A stretch of 64,000 nt of DNA from Chryseobacterium indologenes (GTDB lineage: Bacteria; Bacteroidota; Bacteroidia; Flavobacteriales; Weeksellaceae). Positions 54,780 to 63,457 of the stretch are shown piece after piece. Location: assembly GCF_002025665.1 (NCBI RefSeq), contig NZ_CP018786.1:1240001-1304000 (forward strand), given 5' to 3'. The translations under genes were made by a program, and so were the position numbers. Below the pieces are notes generated by a model. It did no database searches and was not told the DNA's origin. It saw only the letters and a program-made list of their open reading frames with translations. Position 1 is the stretch's first letter; the number at the start of each line of letters is the position of its first letter.

Positions 54780-54941
54780 ATGGAGAAGAAAGTTGAAATT
54801 AGTAACATTACCATAGAGGAGATTATCAAGATTTTTAAAGAAGAGGAGGGAATTGAATTGAGCATTGAGGAGGCGAAAAATATTTTAAGCTTTCTGACGA
54901 TGCTCTTAAAAATTACCATTAAGAGTTTTTTAGAACAATAA
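54780..54941 (+). CDS. 53-aa small protein upstream of serine recombinase
   Basis: MEKKVEISNITIEEIIKIF then acidic helix IELSIEEAKNILSFLTMLL and a basic end. It begins directly after the palindrome and ends 19 bases before the recombinase start, so the two genes are probably cotranscribed. Short proteins of this look precede large serine recombinases in Bacteroidota and may be control factors, which is inference. The family is not certain. Confidence 0.65.
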   Translation: MEKKVEISNITIEEIIKIFKEEEGIELSIEEAKNILSFLTMLLKITIKSFLEQ

Positions 54942-54960
54942 TATTTTCTAAGATTTATAT

Positions 54961-56574
54961 ATGAAAAAAGCCGATTTATATATCCGTGTGTCAACTGATG
55001 AGCAGGCAGATAAGGGATACTCGCAAAGAGATCAGGAGGAACGATTAAAACGTTATTGTGAAAACAATAACATTAAAGTAGGTCAAATCATTTATGAAGA
55101 TTACTCAGCCAAGACTTTTATCAGGCCAGAGTGGATTAAATTACTGGATACGCTAAAGAAAAAAAGCTCAAAAACGGATCTGCTGCTTTTTACAAAATGG
55201 GATCGCTTCAGCAGGAACGCTGGCGATGCGTATCAAATGATTAACATACTTAGGAAAATTAACGTTGAACCGCAGGCCATTGAGTAACCTTTAGATCTTT
55301 CAATTCCTGAAAATAAAATGATGCTGGCTATATATCTTGCTGCACCGGAAGTTGAAAACGACAGGCGCGCTCTGAATACTTATTATGGAATGCGCCGTGC
55401 TAAAAAAGAAGGCAGATTAATGGGAAGGGCACCTTATGGCTACGCTAACAGAATAACGGAAAACGGGAAAAAGTATGTAATTCCGAAGGAACCGGAAGCT
55501 TCCAATATGAAATGGGCATTTAATGAAATGTCCAAAGGCATTTATTCAGCGAGCCAAATCATGGATATGATGAACAGAAAAGAAGGAAAGTCAGTTAAGA
55601 TAAGTGCCTTTCTTGCAAGTTTACGGAATACCGCATATTGTGGGAAAATTTACGTGGAGCAATTCAATGAAGAGGAGGCTCATTTTGTTAAAAGTATTCA
55701 TGAACCTTTGATCAGTGAAGAACTATTCGAAAAAGTTCAATGTATAATGGATGGAAATGTGAATCCAGCCAGACCTAATGTAAAAGTACTGTCTGACGAT
55801 AATTTGCCATTAAGAGGTTTCCTTGTGTGTCCGGAATGTGGTCATTTGATTACAGGCAGTGCCTCTACGGGACGTTCTGGAAATAAATATTATTACTATC
55901 ATTGCCAGTCCCCGTGTTCATACCGTTACAAATCTGAGATTATTAATTCTAAATTTTTAGAGATATTGCAGTCATTGGAAATGCGCATATCTATAAAAAA
56001 TTATTTGAAAAAAGTACTGAGGCAAAATTTTGAAAAATTAATCAATAATCCCCAAAGAGAAAGGAAAGCAATTCTATTAGAAATAGATCGTTTAAACAGT
56101 AAATTGAAACAGGCAAGAAATAAACTGATGGAGGAAGTCATTGATGATGAAGATTATCTTGAAATTAAGACCGACTGTAAAGCACAAATTGAAAAGCTCG
56201 AAGCTAAATTAACTAAAGGAAAGGATAATAAGAAAATAGATTTTCAAAAACTACTAGACCAAGCATTATCGAACCTAGTAGACCTTGCGAAAGTCTATAC
56301 TGATGGGGATATCGAGGTAAAACGTAAAATAATTGGTTCGATATTTCCTGAAAAATTGCAATTTTCAAAAAATCATTATCGAACCACCCGACCCAATGTT
56401 TTGCTCTCTTATATATACCAGATAAACAATGAGTTAGGTATGAAAAAAAACCGGAAAGAAAGTGAATTATCACCTCTTTCCGGTCTTGTACCCACAACCG
56501 AAGAAATATCGAAATATTTGATTGAAGATTTGGAAAGAATTTCTGAAATAACTAATCCATCATGTTTACCTTAA
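54961..56574 (+). pseudogene. Large serine recombinase with an internal stop codon
   Basis: One frame of 538 codons is interrupted only by TAA at 55285-55287 (codon 109), where the family has PQAIE-Q-PLDLS, so CAA to TAA is the likely change. The N-part holds the catalytic Ser11 in LYIRVSTDEQADKG and SKWDRFSRN-like TKWDRFSRN. The C-part holds the recombinase domain, a zinc ribbon (CPECGHL...HCQSPC) and a coiled coil. Separated halves are probably inactive, unless read through. This enzyme would have integrated or excised the element. Confidence 0.88.
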
Positions 56575-56700
56575 CGAACGTGTACGCAATATTTTTATTT
56601 TTGGTTTTATTTGAGCTAATTTAAGCAAAAACTTTAAAAATTCATTGCTACTTCTCTATTAATGAAATAGACTTAAACAATTATAATGTCGATCAAAAAA

Positions 56701-56713
56701 TGAACATTGTTCA
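56701..56713. promoter_or_regulatory. Operator palindrome 1, upstream of tetR
   Basis: TGAACATTGTTCA, an inverted TGAAC/GTTCA pair. It overlaps the expected -33 area of a promoter with -7 element TATCTTTG at 56724-56731, just ahead of the TetR-type gene. It is one of three copies. Confidence 0.75.
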
Positions 56714-56723
56714 AAAAATATTA

Positions 56724-56731
56724 TATCTTTG
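56724..56731 (+). promoter_or_regulatory. Promoter -7 element of the TetR-type gene
   Basis: TATCTTTG matches the Bacteroidota -7 consensus TAnnTTTG, 18 bases before the ATG at 56749. The operator at 56701 lies over its upstream part, as expected for autorepression. Confidence 0.65.
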
Positions 56732-56748
56732 CATAATAAAATATTATA

Positions 56749-57366
56749 ATGAGTATCAGCGAAAGAAAGCAGAAGGAAAAAGAGGCCTTGAGATTATTGA
56801 TTCTAAATGCAGCAAAAAAGCTTTTTGTAGAAAAAGGTATCGAGCATACAACCATCCGTAATATAGCGGATGAAATTAATTATAGTGTCGGAACTGTCTA
56901 TGTCTATTTCAAAGATAAGAATGCTATTTTCCATGATTTGCATTCCGTTGGTTTTAAGGAGCTGGGAAAAGCCTTTAAAGAACTTTTTGAACTTGAGGAT
57001 CCTATGACAAGGCTGAAGAAAATGGGTTCCGTATACATAAAGTTTGCACTGGAAAATTCAGAGATGTATGATCTCATGTTTAACTTAAAGGCACCGATGG
57101 ATTACCTGGAAGAGCAGAAATACGATCTATGGCCGGAAGGGAGCGAAACGTTCGGATATGTTAAAAAGACAGTGGAGGACTGTATGAATCATGGACATTT
57201 TCAGGATCATAATTCCGAAGCACTGTCTTTTATGATTTGGAGTCTTGTGCACGGGATGTGCAGCCTTGAAATCAGTCAAAGAACCAAAGGGGTTAAATTT
57301 AGTAGCCCCGACACTATTATGTCGGAAGGCTATAACGAGTATTTAAGAATGTTGGAAAAATTGTAA
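56749..57366 (+). CDS. TetR-family repressor
   Basis: 205 aa. N-terminal HTH: KKLFVEKGIEHTTIRNIADEINYSVGTVYVYFKDKNAIF (residues about 22-60), then a ligand-binding helical domain. In this family the repressor binds its own promoter and those of efflux genes. Here the palindrome TGAAC-N3-GTTCA precedes this gene, the oxidoreductase and the tolC remnant, so it is the likely ligand-controlled switch of all three. Confidence 0.9.
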   Translation: MSISERKQKEKEALRLLILNAAKKLFVEKGIEHTTIRNIADEINYSVGTVYVYFKDKNAIFHDLHSVGFKELGKAFKELFELEDPMTRLKKMGSVYIKFALENSEMYDLMFNLKAPMDYLEEQKYDLWPEGSETFGYVKKTVEDCMNHGHFQDHNSEALSFMIWSLVHGMCSLEISQRTKGVKFSSPDTIMSEGYNEYLRMLEKL

Positions 57367-57382
57367 TTTTTTTAGTAAAAAA

Positions 57383-57395
57383 TGAACGTTGTTCA
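57383..57395. promoter_or_regulatory. Operator palindrome 2, upstream of the oxidoreductase
   Basis: TGAACGTTGTTCA, preceded by AAAAAA like the third copy, 49 bases before the oxidoreductase ATG. Same TGAAC/GTTCA arms. Confidence 0.75.
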
Positions 57396-57443
57396 AAATT
57401 TATCCAATAAAAATATAATAGTTTCAAAATTGAAAACATTGCT

Positions 57444-58364
57444 ATGACATTAACAAACAAAAAATTGTACGACACAATTATCGTCGGTGGCAGCTATGCA
57501 GGACTTGCTTCTGCCATGACATTGGGACGTTCTCTAAGAAATGTCTTAATCATCGATAGTGGAACTCCCTGCAATAAGCAAACTCCACATTCGCATAATT
57601 TCCTGACCAGGGACGGGCTACCGCCCGGAGAGATCGCGGCGATTGCCAGAGAAGAGGTTTCAAAATATCCTACTATTGAGTTTTATGACGGTTTCGCAGT
57701 CCAAGGAAGCAAAATATCAGAGGGTTTTTTGGTCAACATTTCAGATGGTAAATCATTTAAAGGAAAAACATTGATCTTCGCAACAGGCCTATCTGATACG
57801 ATGCACGACATCAAAGGTTTCACAGAGTGCTGGGGAATTTCTGTCATCCATTGTCCCTACTGTCACGGATATGAGTTCAGGAATAAAAAGACAGCAATCT
57901 TAGCAGAAGGAGACCGTTTGATCTATTTTACCTCTCTCATCAAGAATCTGACCGATGATGTCACTTTAATTATCTCAGACAAAAATGTAGGCAATAAAGA
58001 CAGCTTTGCTACACTTCAAAAAAATGGTGTTAAGATTATTGAAAAGAAGATCGTTGAAATACAGCATCATAATGGCTATGTTGATCAGATCATCTTTTCT
58101 GACGTGACATCAGAACGGTTTGAAGCCGTATATTCGCCAGTACCATTTCGCCAGCAGTGCAATATTCCTGAGAAATTGGGTTGTGAGATTACTGAGAAAG
58201 GTCTGATCAGTATAGATACCCTACAGAAAACAAGCGTGGATGGTGTATATGCCGCCGGTGATAACTCTAACACATTACGTGCGGTTTCATTGTCTGTATC
58301 ATCCGGAACTGTAGCTGGCGTTGGCGTTAATGCAGAGTTGTCTTTGGAAGCGTTCAACAAATAA
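57444..58364 (+). CDS. Thioredoxin-reductase-like FAD/NAD(P) oxidoreductase
   Basis: 306 aa. FAD-binding motif DTIIVGGSYAGLASAM at the N-terminus, the redox Cys pair in VIHCPYCHGYEF (residues about 136-147), and the C-terminal FAD motif VDGVYAAGDNSN. The second nucleotide motif is atypical (AILAEGDRL). Such enzymes reduce disulfides or small substrates and often sit beside TetR regulators. The operator upstream places it in the TetR regulon. Confidence 0.9.
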   Translation: MTLTNKKLYDTIIVGGSYAGLASAMTLGRSLRNVLIIDSGTPCNKQTPHSHNFLTRDGLPPGEIAAIAREEVSKYPTIEFYDGFAVQGSKISEGFLVNISDGKSFKGKTLIFATGLSDTMHDIKGFTECWGISVIHCPYCHGYEFRNKKTAILAEGDRLIYFTSLIKNLTDDVTLIISDKNVGNKDSFATLQKNGVKIIEKKIVEIQHHNGYVDQIIFSDVTSERFEAVYSPVPFRQQCNIPEKLGCEITEKGLISIDTLQKTSVDGVYAAGDNSNTLRAVSLSVSSGTVAGVGVNAELSLEAFNK

Positions 58365-58541
58365 ATCAAAGGTATTAAATCTTTAAAAGGCAAAGTAATA
58401 CATTTGATTGAGTCAAAATTCTGAATAATAGTAAACAGTACATTGTATCAGTGTGGTAAGTTTACCGACTGTTGGAATAGTAGTTTGCTAAATGCAACAG
58501 TAATTAATTAATAAACAAGACAATTTTTTTGTCCTAAAAAA

Positions 58542-58554
58542 TGAACAATGTTCA
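58542..58554. promoter_or_regulatory. Operator palindrome 3, upstream of tolC remnant
   Basis: TGAACAATGTTCA, 13 bases before the tolC ATG at 58566. Arms identical to copies 1 and 2; only the central three bases vary. Confidence 0.75.
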
Positions 58555-58565
58555 AAATATAAACA

Positions 58566-59207
58566 ATGTATATAAAAATTAAAAATCTATCACTGGTTCT
58601 GCTGCTGTATCTCGGCTTTTTAGGCCACGCACAAAATCATCTGGACCGCTATATTAAGATTGGTTTGACCAACAATGAGGTCATTAGGCAGAAAAGCTTC
58701 GACATCAACAAAAGCCTTTTTGCTCTTAAAGAAGCACAATCGCTATTTTATCCTAATGTTGCTTTGGTGGGCAATTATACCATTGCTGACGGTGGAAGGA
58801 CCATAGATATTCCTATTGGGGATATGCTGAATCCAGTGTACAGTACTTTGAATCAGATCACCAATTCCAGTACTTTTCCGCAGTTGCAGAACCAGTCGGT
58901 CTTGATCAATCCCAACAATTTTTATGATGTCAAGCTTCATACGACGATGCCGCTGCTGAACTATGAGATTATTTACAACAAAAGGATTAATATGCAGCAG
59001 ACAAATTTACAGAAGATTGAGCTGGAGGTCTATAAGCGTGAGCTCGTAAAAGATATCAAGATTGCCTACTACAAATACCTACAGCCCGTAGAAGGAATCA
59101 GAATTTATGAAAACGCACTGTCTATCGTCAAGGAAAATCAAAGGATTAATAGATCACTTTTTAAGAATGAAACATTAGTTCTTGTAATTAATTCTATCAC
59201 CATATGA
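58566..59207 (+). pseudogene. TolC-family outer-membrane factor, truncated
   Basis: 213 codons remain of a protein normally of about 430: signal peptide (FLGHAQ), first helical hairpin (EVIRQKSFDINKSLFALKEAQ), YPNVALVGNYTIADGGRT and LVKDIKIAYYKYLQ. After SLFKNET the sequence changes to a short tail (LVLVINSITI) and stops. The second half, and the HlyD and RND genes expected after it, are missing. It marks the damaged right limit of the element. Confidence 0.85.
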
Positions 59208-59446
59208 TTCTCTATTCTCTTGGTTTAAATCCTTGTTACTTACTATATTAATGAATTGTTGTTCTGTTTTGTTTCCTGAGTTTACGACTTTTGTTATGCT
59301 TTGAAAAAAAAATGATAAAATTACATGCGAAATAATATCTTTGTAATAACAAGGAATGTGACTACATATGTTTGGTAAGTAGATTAATCTCGTAGAAGTG
59401 AATTTTTAATGATATATTTATAAAAAATATATTTAAGATTAGAATT
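59208..59446. other. Junction and promoter gap
   Basis: It separates the tolC break from the next TPR regulator. A TATCTTTG -7-like element lies at 59336-59343, about 104 bases before the regulator start. No ORF. Confidence 0.5.
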
Positions 59447-60868
59447 ATGATTTTAAACTATAATAAAGGATGTATAATTGCCCTTTTACTTTTAATTTTC
59501 ACGATAAAATTAAATGCACAGATATATTCCACATTAGATATAGATAGTCTGCAAACAAAGGAGACAAAAAGACTAATGGAAAATGGTGATTATAATGGAG
59601 TAATTACTATGGAGAAGAAATTGCTAAAGCGGTCTAAGGAACTAAATTATACAAAAGGTGAGATCAGAGCATATATTGATTTAGCCAATTATTTATGTGG
59701 GGTAAACAGGAATCAAGAGAGTTTTTACTTTCTGTCGATTTCAGAGAAAAAGCTGAAAGAATTTAATGATCCAGTTCTGATAACAAGGCTTAATATAATT
59801 TACGGTAAGAACTACCATGGTTTGGGCTTATATAAGGAATCGTTATTAAGTTTTAATAAGGCTATTCGTCTTGCCTATCGTATTCCTGATGCCGAAGAAA
59901 GAAACCGGAAACTCAATTATATTTATAATCAGAAAATGATTGCTTTCCAGGAAAAAGGTATCATAGATTCTGTGTATGCTATGGAACGCAAATTACCTGT
60001 GAATTCTGCATTATACGTCTCTCTTGCTGAAAGAAATCTCAAAGGCAAAAAGTTAGATTCAGCAGAGTACTATCTGAATAAAGCTAATTCTTATTTCAAT
60101 CAGATGCCTGCCGAAAGAAAATCTAGAATATTGCTGTCTTATGGAGGAATTTACTTTGAGAAGAAAAAATATGAGGAAGCGTTGAAATACTATTTCCAGT
60201 CGCTACAACTAGTCAAGAAAATTGGATTGAAAAAGTCTGAACGAGTAACTTATCAACATATTTATGAAACCTATAAAAAACAAAATGATATTGAAAGAGC
60301 AAATAAATATTTGGAAAAATATATTGCATTAAATGATAGTCTTAATAATGTGGAAAGAAATATCTTAGATATTCCGATAAGAAAAATTCTCGATGAGAAT
60401 ATTGAAAATGAAAAACATAAGAAATATTTTTTTTATTATATATTTGTTGGTATCGTTTTACTAAGCATCACATTATTTGTAGTTTTACATAAAAGCAGCA
60501 AAAGGAAAGAGAAGCAGAAGGATGTCCTTATTATGGAGAAAGAAAGAGAAACGGAAATTCTTAAGAAGAAATTATCTTCATCGATTGATGAATTGGTACA
60601 ACTGGCTATCCATAATGATCCTGCATTCCTGGGGAAATTTGAAGAGGCATACCCTCAATTTTATAATAGTTTGTTACTGCAATGTCTTAACATTACTCTT
60701 AAAGAATTCAAGCTTTGTGCATTAGTAAGGCTTAATTTTTCTAATAAAGAAATAGCCCAGTACAACCATATATCTGTCCGCACTGTTGAATCACAGAAAT
60801 ACAGGCTTAGAAAAAAGCTTGGGATCGCTGCTGATATTGATTTTAACAAATGGATCCTAATGCTGTAA
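59447..60868 (+). CDS. TPR / transmembrane / LuxR-type regulator
   Basis: 473 aa: a signal peptide (residues 1-25, ending KLNAQ), TPR-like repeats (SFYFLSISEKKLKEF, YHGLGLYKESLLSFNKAIRL, AEYYLNKANSYFNQM, YEEALKYYFQSLQLVKKI), a transmembrane helix near 326-345 (FFYYIFVGIVLLSITLFVVL), coiled coil, and C-terminal HTH (LNFSNKEIAQYNHISVRTVESQKYRLRKKLGI). It has the same design as 26591 and 61249. It lies between the conjugative remnant and a second regulator. Confidence 0.85.
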   Translation: MILNYNKGCIIALLLLIFTIKLNAQIYSTLDIDSLQTKETKRLMENGDYNGVITMEKKLLKRSKELNYTKGEIRAYIDLANYLCGVNRNQESFYFLSISEKKLKEFNDPVLITRLNIIYGKNYHGLGLYKESLLSFNKAIRLAYRIPDAEERNRKLNYIYNQKMIAFQEKGIIDSVYAMERKLPVNSALYVSLAERNLKGKKLDSAEYYLNKANSYFNQMPAERKSRILLSYGGIYFEKKKYEEALKYYFQSLQLVKKIGLKKSERVTYQHIYETYKKQNDIERANKYLEKYIALNDSLNNVERNILDIPIRKILDENIENEKHKKYFFYYIFVGIVLLSITLFVVLHKSSKRKEKQKDVLIMEKERETEILKKKLSSSIDELVQLAIHNDPAFLGKFEEAYPQFYNSLLLQCLNITLKEFKLCALVRLNFSNKEIAQYNHISVRTVESQKYRLRKKLGIAADIDFNKWILML

Positions 60869-61281
60869 CAAAGAGGGTTATTATGATTCTTAGGTAACTG
60901 CATTTATACTGCAAATAAATGTAATATGTTGTAAAATAGGATTTTGTATTTTTGAGTGCGAATGCAGTAAGATCTTTTTTATAAGATTGTTGTAAATTTG
61001 CTGTAATAATACTATATAGGAATTATCATTAAAAGATGACCCTGATGTGTGATTTTGTTTTTCAAATTAACGCAATTCCAATTTTGATTTAATTCATCGC
61101 AAATCGAGACTAATTGAATAATGTAACAGACTCAACTATTATATGATTCTTTTTTTTATCACGTTAGTGCTCAAATAGGAATTGGTTCATAAGAATAAAT
61201 GCTAGAGCAGAGTCCCATTGCTTGCGTTGAGATAATTATGATTATATTTTGCTAAAGAATACAACAGAGAAAAATTCATTT
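60869..61281. other. Intergenic gap between two TPR regulators
   Basis: No gene. A short fragment near 61165-61190 (SAQIGIGS-like, from CACGTTAGTGCTCAAATAGG) resembles the AQIGIGT signature of the surface proteins, so a lost cassette member may have been here. Confidence 0.4.
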
Positions 61282-62763
61282 ATGATTAAAAAAAAATTAT
61301 TGGTACTGTTCTTCGTTCCCCTTTTCTTTACAGCCAAGCTTCCGACTAAAAAAGAAATAGACAGCCTTATCCTGGTTGCGTATAATAATCAGTTTAATGT
61401 TGATGTCGTAAAATTTGTAATGGATTCAAAAACTGTACTTTCTAAAAGCGAGCAAATAGGTTACTCAAGAGGAAGAACTACTTCCTGTGTATTTATAGCA
61501 AGTGGATTGTATGATTTGGGTGATTATCAAAAAGCCCTGACATATCTTTCTATTGCGGAAAAGGAAAAATTCGCACAATCTGATTTTATAGTACTTTCAG
61601 AAATATGCAGAATGAGGGGAAGGATATATAGTAGCATGGAGTTTAAAGATACAGCTATTAAATTATTCAAAGAAGGAATTGGATACATCGATAGAATAAA
61701 GGATGATGGTAAGCGAAAACAGGCTTTGTCTCTGGCTTTTCAGAATTTAGTTGAATCTTATGAGAAAGCCAAAAAGTTTGATTCAATGTATGTATATTTA
61801 AAAAAGGAAAAAAATGTTTTAGATAATTCCAATGAAAAAAATGTTTTTCCCAATGCAATTAATTTTTACTCCTCGCTGGGTCAGTATTATACATATAAAA
61901 GCAAATATGACTCTGCAGCATATTCTTTTGCTAGAGCTGAAAATCTGATCAGGAAGTACAGCTTTCCTTACACGTCTGCCAATGAAAAGGGAAGAGGACT
62001 TATGGAGATGAGCAAGAATAATCCAGAAACAGCATTAAAACATTATTTTCTGGCCTTAGACAATGCAAAGAAAAACAAATTTAAGTCTGAGGAAGTTGAG
62101 CTTTATTCTTTGATAGCATCTGCATATTCAAAGAGTGGAAATATATCAACATCAAAAGAATATGATCAGAAGGCCTTACTACTAGCAAGTAGGTTAAATT
62201 TAGAAAATAAACAATCTATTGAATATATTTCCAATGAAATCCTCAAAGATAAGATTAAGAAAGCATCTGAGAAGAATCACACAGTTTTAATTGTGTTTTC
62301 CATATTTTTCTTTGTTATATTATTGGGGGTGACTGTGGTGTATCTTCGTACATACAAAAGAAATAAAAAGTTAATTTCAGAAACAGTTCAGACGCTGTTG
62401 CAAAAAGAAAATGCTTTGTTGATGAAGGAAAAGGAAACAGAAATTCTTCAGCAAAAACTGGGTGGATCTTTTTTTGAAGTTGTTCAGTTAGCTAAAGAAA
62501 ATTCACCGGAATTTTTTACCCGTTTTAATGAAGTATATCCTGAGTTCAGGAATAAATTGCTTGAAATTTCCCCTCGCTCGAAAACAAGTGAACTTACCTT
62601 TTGTGCGTATTTATTTCTGAATTTTTCCACTAAAGATATTGCAGAATTTACTTTTACGTCTCCCCGAACTGTTCAGACCCGTAAATATAATATTCGTAAA
62701 AAATTTAATATTCCTACTGATGAAGATCTGTATATATGGATTCAGAATATTGCCAGAAAATAA
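61282..62763 (+). CDS. TPR / transmembrane / LuxR-type regulator
   Basis: 493 aa from the ATG at 61282 (MIKKKLLVLFFVPLFFTAK, a good signal peptide); the frame is open 33 bases upstream. TPR-like repeats follow (YQKALTYLSIAEKEK, DTAIKLFKEGIGYI, SAAYSFARAENLIRKY, ALKHYFLALDNAKKN), then a membrane helix near 330-350 (TVLIVFSIFFFVILLGVTVVY), coiled coil and the shared C-terminal HTH (LNFSTKDIAEFTFTSPRTVQTRKYNIRKKFNI). Two broken collar-type surface genes follow directly, the probable targets. Confidence 0.85.
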   Translation: MIKKKLLVLFFVPLFFTAKLPTKKEIDSLILVAYNNQFNVDVVKFVMDSKTVLSKSEQIGYSRGRTTSCVFIASGLYDLGDYQKALTYLSIAEKEKFAQSDFIVLSEICRMRGRIYSSMEFKDTAIKLFKEGIGYIDRIKDDGKRKQALSLAFQNLVESYEKAKKFDSMYVYLKKEKNVLDNSNEKNVFPNAINFYSSLGQYYTYKSKYDSAAYSFARAENLIRKYSFPYTSANEKGRGLMEMSKNNPETALKHYFLALDNAKKNKFKSEEVELYSLIASAYSKSGNISTSKEYDQKALLLASRLNLENKQSIEYISNEILKDKIKKASEKNHTVLIVFSIFFFVILLGVTVVYLRTYKRNKKLISETVQTLLQKENALLMKEKETEILQQKLGGSFFEVVQLAKENSPEFFTRFNEVYPEFRNKLLEISPRSKTSELTFCAYLFLNFSTKDIAEFTFTSPRTVQTRKYNIRKKFNIPTDEDLYIWIQNIARK

Positions 62764-62964
62764 AGTACGCTCTGCTGCCTTTTATTATTGCTAATTTACG
62801 TATCTTATACGTATCATATTTGGAGGTAATCTCCTGTTTTTTTTTGTTTCTTTATTTATTCAATAATTAGATCGTAGATCAGACGTAAAAGGTGTATTGC
62901 CATTAACAATTTTTATACATTAGCAATCTCAGAAGTCAGATTTACTCTCTTTGTAGAGAGGTTT

Positions 62965-63441
62965 GTCGATATTAAAGGGGCAGTATTTGATGGGCCTGCA
63001 TGGTATATGCTGGATGGAAGAAATTTAACCTTATTGTCCACAGGAGTTCAGGCCAATGCAGCTAAAATTGGACTGATAAATTAGCCTCCTAATGCCACAG
63101 ACCATTATTTGAAACAAAAAGGATTGTCTGCATTGTTAAGTATAGGAGGTACACAAACAATTACTCGTGTACAACAGAACTTACCCAATATTAATTATAC
63201 CGGTACATCTTCCAGTAACGGGGCACACAGTCATCAATATGATGATAGAGGCGATAAGCCTTGGCGTCACGGCAATGGGGGAGTTCAGCTTGCCAATACA
63301 GCCCAGCTGAACAATCAAAATATAGGTTCGGCAGGCAGCCATTCTCATACAGTCCAGGTAAGTTCTGGTGGATCCAGCGCAAGCATTGATATGGAACCAA
63401 AGAATTTGGCGGCCAATGCTTTTATTTATTTAGGTTTTTAG
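62965..63441 (+). pseudogene. Broken tail-collar-like surface protein gene 1
   Basis: One frame reads KGAVFDGPAWYMLDGRNLT, then AKIGLIN, an in-frame TAG at 63082-63084, then NATDHYLKQKGLSALLS, TRVQQNLPNINYTGTSSS, HSHQYDDRGD and HSHTVQVSSGG, ending at a TAG. The motifs (WYMLDGR, LPN-x-NATDHYLK, HSH) are those of phage-tail-collar/microcystin-dependent-like domains. The export signal and 5' end are not found. It was a surface protein next to the TPR regulator. Confidence 0.6.
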
Positions 63442-63457
63442 TTTTAAAAAATACACG

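Larger units (their letters stand above)
36825..59195. mobile_element. Conjugative element remnant (CTnDOT-like Bacteroidota type)
   Basis: It contains a mobilization module, candidate oriT, ParA/DUF3408 genes, a traE-Q transfer operon, a RadC-like gene, a broken serine recombinase and an efflux cargo. The left limit is the coupling-protein/SDR junction. The right limit is placed where TolC stops, near 59,190. No matching direct repeats were seen at the limits, so they look like recombination scars rather than att sites. No tyrosine integrase, primase or topoisomerase is present. Confidence 0.65.

Noticed and set aside
36825..59195. Clean att-site integration of the conjugative element into the SDR gene
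   Set aside because: The missing SDR 5' half is not at the right end, no direct repeats flank the element, and the coupling protein itself is truncated, so an att-site event alone does not explain the ends.
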